Origin: Hymenopus coronatus
Lineage: Eukaryota; Arthropoda; Insecta; Mantodea; Hymenopodidae
Assembly: GCA_030762935.1 (NCBI GenBank)
Contig: CM060900.1
Span: forward strand, 109,892,620-109,956,619
Direction of reading: 5' to 3'
DNA: 64,000 nucleotides
The position numbers were made by a program, and so were the translations under genes. The notes below the pieces were generated by a model. The model saw only the letters and a list, made by a program, of their open reading frames with translations. It was not told the origin of the DNA and ran no database searches. How positions within the stretch are numbered: the first letter of the stretch is position 1; each line of letters opens with the position of its first letter. Shown one piece after another: positions 1-10,049 of the stretch.

Positions 1-1100
1 TACAGGAGAGCACCGAGGGCTGCCAGACTCTCTAATGATTCCCCTAGATTTCATTTTCTGCAACATGTCCCATACTTCTGCTTGCTTTGCCAGGGAAACA
101 TCGTGGTTGCCAAATACGTCACATGTCTCTGGTGTCGATGTTGTGGAATACTCAGTTAGTGTGACCATATGTTTTATTAATTTGTTGAGTTGGTTTTTTA
201 ACACTATGTCACTTACATTGTTATTATGAGGGTCTAGTTTCGAAAGCCTATGCTTTCATTTTCAACCTCACGGGTCCAACTGCCATTGCTGGCTGCATTT
301 GCTTGTACACTCTTCCATAATCGCTGCTCCCTTTGCTGAAGATAGATTGGTATTAGCTGAGAAGACACCAGAGCTTCTCCAATTTTGAAGCAGTCAGATA
401 TCAGCTGCCCTCTTCAGCACATCTTTCAGCCGGGGACCCAAGCCCTTTAATGGTGCTGGCTGTCATATGCATTGCACAGCATTACACTGACAGCAGGCTC
501 ACACTTCCCTAACTCTAGCCTGGCCTGGATGTCCTGGTTGGTGTCGATTGGGTTCAGCAGCCTCAGGGGAATTCCTTGCAGCAGGGCAAAGATGCTTGAG
601 TAACACATTGCCCATGTAGTGATGTCTTCTGGACCAATACCAAGTTCGACTCGCCTGGGGTGCCATAGCAATAAAACTGGGTGTTAAAACACTATTAAAA
701 AAGAGGCCCTTGACCATTGGCCCTCCAGGTGCACCTTCACCTCCATCTTGCTCCTTGTGGGCACAACTACACCATCCTTTAGGATAACCTTGCAGATCCC
801 TGGATGTTCTTGTGGATTCCAGAGCAACAGCTCATCTTGGAAGAGTCGTAAAAACATCCCTCTGACATTGACTGTCACCTCGTGGCTCTTGAGGGCATCT
901 ATCTAATCCCAGTAATGCATCCTCAGGCACTCTTGTGATGAATGCCCACAAGCTCATAGTGCTCCAAACCAGTATCAACTCCAGCAGGGCTGCCTCCTAC
1001 ATGGATAAGATATCACCTGATGCTGTTATTAGTTGTAAGGACAACTGGGTGTTGATGTAAGCAAGCCCTTTGCCACATCAGGTCTGAATACAGTCATGGA
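1..1100 (-). pseudogene. gypsy pol remnant: protease/linker to RT start
   Basis: About 1000-900 encodes a protease-like tail (AFITRVPEDALLGLD). Then, at 880-700, comes the linker block with HPGICKVILKDG and TRSKMEVKVHLEG. At 680-450 comes the pre-RT region, which contains IDTNQDIQARLELGKCEPA. The last bases of the window on this strand give the first RT motif, ESGSPRCSPV. Several stops and frame changes occur. The HPG..KVIL and RSKxxVKxHLE blocks recur at 27.0-27.1 kb, which shows these are the same family. The RT core would be to the left of the window. Confidence 0.65.
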
Positions 1101-1280
1101 TACACCTGGGTCTGAGTATCCAGCACAGCTTCCCTTGTGTCCAGCCATTTGTGATGAGGTTGTCGTCCACTCTTCTACCCAAAGCATGTAGCATCACTCA
1201 AGGATGTGGTACAGACAGGCCTGACATGTCCCTCGTCATGCTGGTCCTTACTTGTTTTCTGCCTGTTAATCTTGGTGTGG

Positions 1281-2360
1281 ACAGTCCTTCATTAAATGAC
1301 CTGGTTCGCCACACTTCCAGCACACACCACCTGAAGGTTGTCATCATCTCTGGGTTGCTTCTCTCTCCCTGTCATAGCCTTGTCCTTGGTGAACACAACT
1401 GTGATCTTGGCCGCTGCCATTCTAATTGCTGCTTTTAACACTCGTGGATCACCTTATAATCGCAGAGCATTAGGTGGCCTTATTTTGGTGTCATGCACCA
1501 TGTTGAAGAAGGAATAGGCAGATTCTTGGGAACATAGCTAGGTGGTACATTCACCAGATTCGCAAGCTGTTTGATGGCTAGGACAAACTCCTACATTATC
1601 TCAACTGACTGTTGCAGCCTCACCTTAAGCTGACGGTGGTAGGCTGCAGCCAAGCAATGGTTCCCAAAGCTTTTCTAGAGTTCCTCCTAGATCTACTAGA
1701 CTTTGCCCATGTTGGGATTGGTTTCATTACTTCTATCTCCCATCTCTGGAGTCTTGCTATCAGGAGTGTGGCTTCTTCTTCTTCTACTAACCATCAGTTG
1801 TGGGTGGCAACGGTGGCGAACTGTTGATGGAAGACTTAAAAAATTGACGTCCCATTGTACTTGGGTAGCTCAACATGTGTGGAAGTTGTGTCATGTCCGG
1901 TTGTCATGACCTGTAAGTTCAACTTTCCGTCGAGCATCCTTTCCACTATGGTGTTCAGTTCCTTGGCACTGCTGTTGACTCTTCCCCTCAGGACATTAAG
2001 GCATTGGTTGTGGTCTTTCATCATTCCACCAAGATCTTCCACTTCCTTCTACATGCCAGAAAGTTGTTCGTCAAATTTACTAGCAAGTTCTTCAGGTTCT
2101 CCATTGCACAATTCTCAGTGGTTGTTTCTCTTCTATCTTCTTTAAGCCTAGTTACATTTTTCCCAATTATGATTCCATGTTCTCTTACTTCTTCTCCAGT
2201 CTGGTTTCCATTCTGGTCTTCATTTCCATCTGCACCTTCTCTAATGTCATTATTTCACCTCCATCTTCTCCTTATTACTGTCTCAATTCCTGATTTCATT
2301 TCCTTCATTTCAGCCAACAAATGTTTGATTGTCTCCTCCATCTTGGCATAAATGTCCCAC
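1281..2360 (-). pseudogene. gypsy gag remnant with CCHC zinc knuckle
   Basis: The N-terminal part (about 2360-2150) encodes a charged heptad-like stretch, METIKHLLAEMKEMKS-like, as in coiled-coil gag starts. At 2042-1836 an open piece contains VELPKYNGTSIF. This matches the P-K-Y/F-D-G-T block that opens the capsid-like domain of arthropod gypsy gag proteins. A nucleocapsid-type zinc knuckle, C-W-K-C-x4-H-x4-C (CWKCGEPGHLMKDC), lies at about 1322-1281. Between these blocks the frame is broken by stops and frameshifts. A gag packages element RNA; this one cannot be made intact. Confidence 0.7.
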
Positions 2361-2370
2361 CCCTTATGCC

Positions 2371-2650
2371 AGAACAAATGTCTTTATTGACTTGAAAGTT
2401 GCTAACAAATATATTTTTGTATTCATTGCTGGAAATAATTCACTTGATGTTTCAAAGAATAGACAGTTCAAGGCTGCAAACCACCCTGACTCACACACAC
2501 TCCCCAGGCTTCACACCATCCATGGCTCATGCACAACTAAGTGCCAACTCTCCAGTTACAACTCAGTACAATTCACAACACAACTGCACCACAATTCTTC
2601 CTCCTTTTATAACTAGAAAGTAATGTCACAGAACTTCCTGGAGACTTGTC
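2371..2650 (-). promoter_or_regulatory. candidate gypsy LTR/leader with TATA box and poly-A signal
   Basis: Upstream of the gag start on the minus strand there is a TATA-like box (TTATAAAAG, plus positions 2604-2612). About 220 bases further on is an AATAAA signal (2383-2388), just before the presumed leader. This spacing is what a Ty3/gypsy LTR would show across U3-R-U5. I could not find a second copy of this stretch or the TG...CA ends, so the LTR limits are not proven. Confidence 0.35.
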
Positions 2651-2980
2651 AAAGATATTGGATGCTCCTGGAAGCCAAAGCATTGAGAGTCGTGTTCCTG
2701 ATGCTTCTGATTACTGTTGCGCCACTCTTCATGTTCTTGTTTACACATCCATTGCAATGACTTGCACACCAAGGCAAACATGATAATCACTGCTGAAGAA
2801 GATGAAACTGTCACAATAAAGAGCAATCTGAGCAATTACTGAAATCTTTCAACAGCCCATTAAAACACCAAGGCATCCAAAATTAAGCAACATATGGCAA
2901 ATGTATGTGTCTGATACACACCAAAGTATTGCAACAATGGAAACTCAAAGGATCGTAGATATTTATCTTCATTTACTTAC

Positions 2981-3167
2981 CTAGTCATTAATTCTTCTAA
3001 AGGTTTAGGGCAGCCATTAATTAGTGGAGGCCGTTCTCCTGTATGGACAGCCCACATAATGCGGAATGCAGAACCTCCAATATCATCAAAAGGCTTTCTT
3101 CTGCTTAGTACTTCCCATAAAATTATTCCCCAGCTAAAAACATCACATTTTTCCGTATAGTTTGAAC
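2981..3167 (-). CDS. Tak1: TAK1 kinase exon (subdomains IX-XI)
   Basis: This is a 187-bp exon. It follows the acceptor TTTTCTTTTAG|GTTCAA and ends at ACTAG|GTAAGTAA, a near-perfect donor. After the shared glycine it reads [19 protein letters not shown], then [30 protein letters not shown] and [13 protein letters not shown]. This is the kinase C-lobe, with the subdomain IX D-V-F-S-W-G segment and the region before the CWS-DPSQRPS block of subdomain XI that the next exon should carry. That next exon was not found between 1 and 2980; a gypsy remnant occupies that stretch. The intron upstream is 27.1 kb. Residues at the C-lobe core match the TAK1 family closely, and there are no lesions. Confidence 0.93.
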
Positions 3168-3319
3168 CTAAAAGAAAACAGAAACCTAACATTATTTTAA
3201 GCATTCATTAATATTTGTTGCATTTATTTGTAGTCCATCAAAAGTAGTTTTAATCACAAATGGTCCTTGTTAAAATCAATTTTAATGAACCCACTTCACT
3301 AGAGCCAGCTTGGAAAGTA

Positions 3320-3890
3320 GGTTGGACATTCTTTTAGTTCCAGTTTAACAACAAGCAGGAATATCCAGTTTTTTTTTTTCTTTTTGTTTTCTAGCACGTA
3401 TGTATAATGCACATAGTAAATAGAGAAAATATTGTATTCCACTTGAAAATTGAATGCCAAGATTTCACAGGAAACACATGTTTTGAGAACCCCCAAATAA
3501 AAAAAAATCGAAAAAGATCTGTGCACACTCATGTGTGTACATGGGAGGTGGGGGGCAGCATAACTTAAGAACAAAAAGCGAGTTAAACACCAGACTAAGT
3601 ATTCAAGTTCAATATCTTCCAAGAATATGACATGAAGATTTCAGGAAAATCCCTTACCCCAAACTACAGTTTACACGAAACATTATTCAAAATGTTTGAT
3701 CTTCTCATAAATGGTAGTAACAATTTTGATTAAAATGCTGTATAGTAAAGATACTTACTTGGCAAATTATATGTATATCTTTAATTTCTTGGGAATAGCC
3801 CCTGAATCTGAATGAATTTTACTTAACAGGTTTACCATAAGAAATAGACGGAAACTTACAGCACAAAAAATTTAGATCCTGTTAAAACAT
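3320..3890 (-). repeat. unclassified interspersed repeat, copy 1
   Basis: The reverse strand aligns along its whole length with 49310-49870 (plus), and in part with 41840-42240 (plus). Shared blocks are GGCTATTCCCA followed by AAGATATACAT, TTTTAATCAAAAT, the TGGAAGATA segment, TGTGAAATCT, and GGAATACAATA with TTCTCTATT. The divergence is clearly larger than in the 49 kb copy. No ORF or terminal repeat was recognised. It sits in the TAK1 intron about 150 bases from exon 2981-3167. Confidence 0.75.
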
Positions 3891-3894
3891 ACAA

Positions 3895-4080
3895 TTTGTT
3901 CTTTTTTTTTTTTTTTTTTTACAGCTAACCATTTTTGACAGACTAAATTAGCTATCTGTTAATGATGCTGTCAATTGCCAGGATCATATCAGCACTGCCA
4001 ATGCAAAAATTTTATTCCACAGAAGTTCATTTTCATGCCAGTAAATCTACTGACAAGGAGCTATTGCTTTTAAGCACACT
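3895..4080. other. intronic DNA with poly-T run
   Basis: AT-rich TAK1 intron. The only thing of note is a T run at about 3901-3922. No coding signal. Confidence 0.5.
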
Positions 4081-4089
4081 TAAAACCAT

Positions 4090-4160
4090 CGGTCTCGGCT
4101 GGGTTTGAACCTGCAACCTTAAGATCAGAAAGTCAGCACCTAACCAGCTGAGCTAACCAG
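4090..4160 (-). repeat. tRNA-like sequence (degenerate, Arg-type, SINE head)
   Basis: The minus strand shows box A-like TAGCTCAGCTGG and box B-like GGTTCAAACCC at tRNA spacing. A TCT sits where the anticodon would be. The T stem pairs except for one position, but the anticodon stem does not pair and one base seems to be missing, so a working tRNA is unlikely. A tRNA-derived SINE head, or a tRNA pseudogene, is the better reading. Confidence 0.5.
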
Positions 4161-4169
4161 ATTAACAAT

Positions 4170-5280
4170 TTCCAAGATATCCCAGTTATTGGTTTCAATT
4201 TTACAATACTTAAAACTTTTCTCAAATGGGAAGTCCTTAACTGCTTCACCTGTCTTTTGTTTTATTCCTGGCCAAGGAAAGAGAACCAAAGTTCAATGTC
4301 AATCACATAATGACAGATTTTAGAATTTGACTGTCACTTTAGCTTAGTGTATTCTCCAATTTCCCTTCCACTTTGAAGGAAACAAATAATAAGGCCATTT
4401 CAGCTAATGTTTATCTTGATTAGCATGATGTAGATAAAAGAATAATCTTTTGTTTTAGTTTGTTTGCAAAACAGTTTAACTCCTGTGAATGGAACATACA
4501 TATTTTAAGCCATATTAAAAAAAACAGGCTTATATTTTTCACAAAGGAAATTATCTTGTACATCAAGCCCTTCTAGTTTTAAATGTTATCCTTAATGCTG
4601 TAACAGACACAAATGTTTATGTAATACTTGCATTTTGATACAAAATTCTTATTTTTTCAAAGAGCTTTTTTGTTCAAGTTTAATTTTTTTTAACTCACTC
4701 ATCAAGGAGTTTAAAATTCCTTGTGATCTATGAACAGCATATTTCTTTGGGTGGAATCCTTGAATGATCTAGTCCTAAAATATTTCTTTAAGGCTTGCTT
4801 TATTAAGGACATTACAATGAATGTAAAACCAGATTCTCAGTTTTCTTGTAACCCCATTAATAAAGAAATGAACCTGAAGTTTCTTTCAAGATTCTGAAAG
4901 AATTTTTGTCCACATAAAGGTATATTTTTATTACTATACCTCTGCTGTCAATTACCAATTACTTCTCTGAAAAATCACAAAATTTTAATCCATGTGGATA
5001 CTATAATAGCCAGTTATTATTCAAAGATGATTAGTCCAGATAAATCAACAAATGGCCTTTAAAGAAAATTTGATAGGGTGGGTATAAAGCTATTTTCTTG
5101 AACTTTAGCACCTGTTGCCAATTACTTCAATGAATAATTTAAATAGGCTTGTCAATAGTGATGCATTACTACCAGAATAGGATGATACTCTTTGGTTTAC
5201 TGTTATCTGACTTGTTTTGTGTTCTTTTTCATCAAATCATGGTTCTTTGTCCAGTCTTTCCAAATTTAAAAAAAGGAAAA
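4170..5280. other. anonymous AT-rich intron
   Basis: No conserved coding segment, repeat family or structural signal was recognised in this stretch of the TAK1 intron. Confidence 0.5.
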
Positions 5281-5289
5281 AGCTAAAAT

Positions 5290-6560
5290 AGTACAGGCAA
5301 GCTTACATGAATGTAATAAAAAATGCAAAACTGTTGTATAACAATAAAATCATTGCAAATTCTGAAAATAAGGTTAAAGCAACTTGGGGCTTAGTAAATA
5401 AAGTATGGCAAAGCTCTACAAATTTAGTCAACATCATGCATATTAATTCTGGGTTAAGTTACTTGATGATCCCAAAGAAATAGCTGAATGTTTTAACCTA
5501 TACTATACAAACATGATCAACACCTCAGTAAAAAATAAACATCAAAGAAACATAAGCAAATTTAGGAGTACCTTTTATAACACAAAACAATATCCTTAAG
5601 ACCCACAGACAAAACAAACTAAAATAATTGATTCATTAAATATCCAAGTATGTCAACAGGATTTTATAATATAACAAGTAACTTCCTGAAAAAATGTAAA
5701 AAATATCATTTTAGAACTGTCTTGCTTGTACAAAAACGTTAACCCTAAAGGCAAACAATAACCATCACATCTGCATCATCAAAAATTCCTTACTACTGAA
5801 TAAGTTAGAAAGGTATGGAATTAGAGGAACTGCTGGGTGAGGGTTAAAGTCATTTCTGTTAGAGAGAAAACAAGGAACCAAAATTAGATCACTTATAGGG
5901 AGGTTATTTTAGAATCCCAATTATCTTTATTGTCAGACCACCAAGGTTCAATTCTTGGCTCTCTATTGCTTTTATTGCATATTAATGATTTAAATGATCA
6001 TCTTAAGATACAGAGTATTGAAGTTATACTTAATACTGATAATACCACCTTTCTCATATCAGCAGAAAATATGTAACAACTGAATAATAAATATAAAGAA
6101 GCACTGCAGAACCTGGAAAATTATCTTTACATCCATAATCTTAATCCAAATATTAATAAGAAACTATTTATTATTTTAGCTAAATAAAAATTACCACAGC
6201 AATGATGTTTTAAAACTGGTTTATGACACAAATTATATCCATATTTCCAAACACAAAGTATTAAGGTATTTATATTGATAATCTTTCATGTCAAGACATA
6301 TTACAGTCATTTGTTCCTAACTCAATAACACCAGATTTCTGCTACATCAACTCGCCAACATATTACCTTTTCACATGGTTCATGCTGTATACGTTGCTCT
6401 ATTTTACTCAACTTAGAATATGGGGCAATGTTATGGGGATCTTTATCAAAAGCATATTTCAAAAAGGTCTTTCTATTACAGAAAAGGGCAATAAGAGTAT
6501 TAACAGGAATTAACAGTTTTGAATCTTATAAACCATATTTTAAGCTATTTATAATATAAA
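5290..6560 (+). mobile_element. CR1/L2-like LINE reverse transcriptase remnant
   Basis: Broken plus-strand frames give, in order: an RT-upstream segment (KVKATWGLVNKVW, then FNLYYTNMIN) at about 5360-5520; the RT motif DHQGSILGSLL...HINDLND at about 5930-6000; a degraded catalytic box (NTDNTTFL where Y-A-D-D-T is expected) near 6030-6050; and the C-terminal block LEYGAMLWGSLSK followed by LLQKRAIRVLTGI at about 6400-6500. This order is typical of non-LTR elements of the CR1/L2 kind. At least one catalytic-box aspartate is lost and stops are frequent, so it is an old dead copy. The 5' endonuclease is absent. Confidence 0.75.
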
Positions 6561-6879
6561 TACATCTGAACCTCTGTGATGTGTTTTTCCACCGCACATA
6601 TGGAAACACAATACACAGATGCTGTACACAAGGTCACAGGGCTGACCTGTTTTTCTCTGCTCTGAAAGTGCAGTGCTGAGCTGATGGTGATATCATGTGG
6701 TTGAGTTATTACCAGTGTGTTTTATTATTTTGTCCTTACTTAATCCTAGAGTGTATAACAGCTCAGCATTTATTTTCTACTGCACAACATGTATTTATTT
6801 ATGATTCATGTGTGTTAACACATTTTATGAGTCGGTTCTCAATAATGTATACAATGGTAGGATTGACCCACATCTAATA

Positions 6880-7480
6880 TTTTTTCACAGAGTCAGCTTG
6901 GTCCTACCTACATTCATATGTGTGTACATAAAATAATTGTTATTGGAGAAACCACATTGTTCATGAAATACCCCTCCATGACGACAAAATTGGTATATGG
7001 TGCACCATTAGCAGAGAAAGAGTTATAAACCCAAATTTTTTCGAGTCAACAGTTGATGGCCATCCATTCCTGAATACAATTTTTCCCTGTCTCCCCCCCC
7101 CCCTTTTTTTTTTTTTAAGAGAATTAACGGACGGGGAGTGTGATTTTGCAACAGCTCGTACAGACAATCTTTAGATGAGAATAATTGAAAGTGTGCTTCA
7201 GGACAGAATTATTAGTAGAGATTTGTGGCCCCCTCGGTCCCCCAAACTAACCCCCTGTGATTTCTATCTCTGGGATAACTTAAAGCATTAAGTGTACAAG
7301 ATAAACCCACACACCTAAGGTGAATTAAAACAAAATATCTGCCAGGAAATTGCCAGGATTTCTCAATGTGAACTACAGCGAGTGATAGTTTCCTAAAGAG
7401 CTGCCAAAAATATATGGACAATGGCGGTGGCCAGTTTCAGCATCTCCTTCAATAACATTGGTAAGTAAAGGCCTTTAAAA
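6880..7480 (+). pseudogene. Tc1/mariner-superfamily transposase relic
   Basis: Degenerate plus-strand frames read VHEIPLHDDKIGIW (6950-7000), then NPNFFESTVDGHPFLN (7020-7080). Further on come DRIISRDLWPPRSP-like (about 7205-7245), a KxYKxNPHTxxELK-like piece (7280-7340) and a tail ending in DNGGGxFQH. This is the DDE domain order of the DDE_3 transposases common in arthropods. Frameshifts, stops and a C/T homopolymer run (7085-7120) break it. No terminal repeats were identified. Confidence 0.65.
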
Positions 7481-7596
7481 AGTAGTTTTAAAATTGTTGC
7501 ATGGTTTCATCTGCACTTTCAATGATAGCAACAGATGGCAATGAGCGCCAAGGGTGCAGACAGGCAAAACACTGCGCAGCCAGTTCGGACGTTTTT

Positions 7597-7638
7597 GGAT
7601 ATATATCTATATATACATATCTATATCTATATATATAA
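7597..7638. repeat. TA-rich simple repeat
   Basis: Imperfect run of TATATC, TATA and CATATC units. Confidence 0.7.
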
Positions 7639-8212
7639 ACTAAGTTATGTATGCTAAAAGGCCTGATGAATCATCCCATAATTTGCACAGACATTTTATT
7701 TGTAGGCAAAATGACTTTTTTCTAAATTCATACAGGGGTACCTTTGGAAATAAAAATATATTTAATGCAGGTTCTAAATATTTTCACTCATTACCAACAG
7801 AATTAAAGAGAATGTAATATAAAACAGTTAAAAAAAGATGTAAAAACTGTATACACTGTTTTTATATGCCCAATAGTTCTTAAACCATAGCATAAATTTC
7901 ATTAAATATTCCAAATCTTCTCGGGCTTCTAGCCAGGTAAAAACTTGGCTTGACACCAACGTTTCGAAGAAGTGCATCTTCCTCGTCTTCAGGGTGAACT
8001 GATGGTTTGAGCTTGCGGAGACTGGTATTTATAAGAGCTGGGATGAAGCTAACATCTGATTGGTTCGCAAGATATTATGGCCTGGTATTTAAGATGACTG
8101 AGACATGGGCATGGACTTCGTAGAAAACTATTTATAGCAGTTATTCGGCTAATGTTTTGTGTTTGAGCACGCACCTGCTAGAAAATAGTCTTGGAAGACT
8201 GCAGGTACAGGA

Positions 8213-8878
8213 TTAGGTGTTAAGGCTCTTTAACATCGGTGTCCATGCTGAACTTAATTGTAGGCCAGAATCGCGATTTAGATTATTTGTTTCAGATGAG
8301 ATGGCTAAAGCTTCTTTTACTCTCCTTTCCCAGTAGTTCGAACACTTTGCCACTATCTTGGTGTTAGTAAAGTTAGCTCTGTGGCTCTGTTCTATACAGT
8401 GTTCAGCCAGTCCAGATTTTTCGGGTTGCATAAGCCTTATTGATCTTTGGTGTTCAGAAACGCGTGTGGCAATAGTGCGTCCTGTTTGGCCAATGTACGC
8501 TGCGCTGCATTCGCAAGGAATGTGGTAGACACCAGGTACTCTGAGAGCTAAATTATCTTTAACTGGCCTGACCAAATTTTTGATTTTAGGTGGTGGCTTA
8601 TGGATGGTTTTGACATTATATTTGTAGAGTAGTCTACTAATCTTTCCCGAAAAATTGCCAGTAAATGGTATATAGGCTATGGCGGCTGGCTTGTCTTTTT
8701 GTTGAGTGTTCTTGCTGGGGTTTCTTTTTCGTCCGGCTCTTCTCAGCGCTGATGTGATGTCCTTGGCTGAATATCCATTTTGTTGGAGTGTGAATTTTAG
8801 GTGTTGAAATTCCGTTTGCAGATTATCTGGGTCTGATACAGAAACTGCTCTATGTGCCAATGTGTTTAGAATGCCCAT
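8213..8878 (-). CDS. Penelope-like element GIY-YIG endonuclease C-terminal ORF (left arm)
   Basis: This is a 221-residue open frame from ATG at 8878 to the stop at 8213. The frame stays open upstream to the palindrome centre and there encodes TLGHAVYRKPTHT, the conserved thumb-region motif of Penelope-like reverse transcriptases. The initiator methionine is therefore probably internal to a longer truncated protein. GIY-YIG motifs are visible as GVYHIPCECS (about residue 117) and AYIGQTGR (about 127-135), followed by R-x3-EH (ATRVSEHQ) and the domain-end block WERRVKEALAI. In full elements this domain nicks target DNA for retrotransposition. The RT fingers and palm are missing, so this copy cannot move by itself. 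Confidence 0.85.
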   Translation of the reverse strand: MGILNTLAHRAVSVSDPDNLQTEFQHLKFTLQQNGYSAKDITSALRRAGRKRNPSKNTQQKDKPAAIAYIPFTGNFSGKISRLLYKYNVKTIHKPPPKIKNLVRPVKDNLALRVPGVYHIPCECSAAYIGQTGRTIATRVSEHQRSIRLMQPEKSGLAEHCIEQSHRANFTNTKIVAKCSNYWERRVKEALAISSETNNLNRDSGLQLSSAWTPMLKSLNT

Positions 8879-9077
8879 TCGTTGTGACTTATGGTGGAAG
8901 CTGTTTGCGTTGAGATAAAGATCCGTGTGTGTAGGTTTTCGGTAGACGGCATGACCAAGAGTTCCGTTTCTGGTTACCAGAAAAGCGGACGGAACTCTTG
9001 GTCATGCCGTCTACCGAAAACCTACACACACGGATCTTTATCTCAACGCAAACAGCTTCCACCATAAGTCACAACGA

Positions 9078-9740
9078 ATGGGCATTCTAAACACATTGGC
9101 ACATAGAGCAGTTTCTGTATCAGACCCAGATAATCTGCAAACGGAATTTCAACACCTAAAATTCACACTCCAACAAAATGGATATTCAGCCAAGGACATC
9201 ACATCAGCGCTGAGAAGAGCCGGACGAAAAAGAAACCCCAGCAAGAACACTCAACAAAAAGACAAGCCAGCCGCCATAGCCTATATACCGTTTACTGGCA
9301 ATTTTTCGGGAAAGATTAGTAGACTACTCTACAAATATGTCAAAACCATCCATAAGCCACCACCTAAAATCAAAAATTTGGTCAGGTCAGTTAAAGATAA
9401 TTTAGCTCTCAGAGTACCTGGTGTCTACCACATTCCTTGCGAATGCAGCGCAGCGTACATTGGCCAAACAGGACGCACTATTGCCACACGTGTTTCTGAA
9501 CACCAAAGATCAATAAGGCTTATGCAACCCGAAAAATCTGGACTGGCTGAACACTGTATAGAACAGAGCCACAGAGCTAACTTTACTAACACCAAGATAG
9601 TGGCAAAGTGTTCGAACTACTGGGAAAGGAGAGTAAAAGAAGCTTTAGCCATCTCATCTGAAACAAATAATCTAAATCGCGATTCTGGCCTACAATTAAG
9701 TTCAGCATGGACACCGATGTTAAAGAGCCTTAACACCTAA
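9078..9740 (+). CDS. Penelope-like element GIY-YIG endonuclease C-terminal ORF (right arm)
   Basis: A 220-residue mirror copy of the left-arm ORF. It differs visibly by loss of one asparagine (KYVKT against KYNVKT) and one Pro-to-Ser change (LVRSVKD). All GIY-YIG landmarks are kept: GVYHIPCEC, AYIGQTGR and SEHQRSI. The open frame continues upstream through DLYLNANSFHH and VYRKPTHT to about 8980, where the inversion starts. Two divergent copies without disabling mutations point to youth. The N-terminal reverse transcriptase is absent. Confidence 0.85.
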   Translation: MGILNTLAHRAVSVSDPDNLQTEFQHLKFTLQQNGYSAKDITSALRRAGRKRNPSKNTQQKDKPAAIAYIPFTGNFSGKISRLLYKYVKTIHKPPPKIKNLVRSVKDNLALRVPGVYHIPCECSAAYIGQTGRTIATRVSEHQRSIRLMQPEKSGLAEHCIEQSHRANFTNTKIVAKCSNYWERRVKEALAISSETNNLNRDSGLQLSSAWTPMLKSLNT

Positions 9741-10049
9741 TCCTGTACCTGCAGTCTTCCAAGACTTATTTTCTAGCAGGTGCGTGCTCAAACACAAAAC
9801 ATTAGCCGAATAACTGCTATAAATAGTTTTCTACGAAGTCCGTGCCCATGTCTCAGTCATCTTAAACACCAGGCCATAATATCTTGCGAACCAATCAGAT
9901 GTTAGCTTCATCCCAGCTCTTATAAATACCAGTCTCTGCAAGCTCAAACCATCAGTTCACCCTGAAGACGAGGAAGATGCACTTCTTCGAAACGTTGGTG
10001 TCAAGCCAAGTTTTTACCTGGCTAGAAGCCCGAGAAGATTTGGAATTAA

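Larger units (their letters stand above)
1..2360 (-). mobile_element. Ty3/gypsy-type LTR retrotransposon remnant, cut by left edge
   Basis: Reading the minus strand from 2360 down to 1 gives the domain order of a Ty3/gypsy internal region. First comes a coiled-coil gag start, then a capsid-like block, a CCHC zinc knuckle, a protease/linker region, and the very start of reverse transcriptase at the window edge (GIIRESGSPRCSPV). Frames are broken many times, so it is a dead copy. Related pieces occur at 26.6-29.0 kb and 48.3-48.5 kb. Bases about 235-325, inside the pre-RT region, resemble 59850-59945, so a small insertion or a shared domain is possible there. It lies downstream of the last TAK1 exon seen, probably in the next intron. 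Confidence 0.75.
7908..10046. mobile_element. inverted dimer (palindrome) of a Penelope-like element 3' half
   Basis: The left arm 7908-8975 is the reverse complement of the right arm 8976-10046 with only a few differences: a 3-base indel in the ORF, a short extra segment near the centre, and a few substitutions. There is no spacer; the turning point is at CTGGTTACCAG (8970-8980). Each arm holds the RT thumb motif (GHAVYRKPTHTDLYLN), a linker, a GIY-YIG endonuclease domain and a 3' tail with the GTTTCGAAGAAG segment. The arms are joined head to head, at the same truncation point inside the RT thumb. Identity above about 98% by eye implies a recent insertion or active gene conversion. Confidence 0.9.

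Noticed and set aside
1612..2351. Several overlapping plus-strand frames rich in Ser/Leu
   Set aside because: Shadows of the minus-strand gypsy gag.
2626..2835. A further TAK1 exon between 2626 and 2835
   Set aside because: The frame (with QEHEEWRNSNQKHQEHDSQ) does not resemble TAK1 after subdomain XI and has no suitable acceptor in phase.
3299..3622. 107-codon minus frame next to the TAK1 exon
   Set aside because: It lies wholly in the unclassified repeat (copy 1), and the homologous repeat copies do not preserve the frame.
4090..4160. A functional tRNA-Arg(UCU) gene
   Set aside because: Boxes are recognisable, but the anticodon stem does not pair and a base is missing. A SINE head or pseudogene fits better.
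7908..10046. Hammerhead ribozyme in the Penelope tails
   Set aside because: Some Penelope-like elements carry one, so I looked for C-U-G-A-U-G-A and G-A-A-A cores with closing stems, but found no convincing arrangement. A covariance-model search would settle it.
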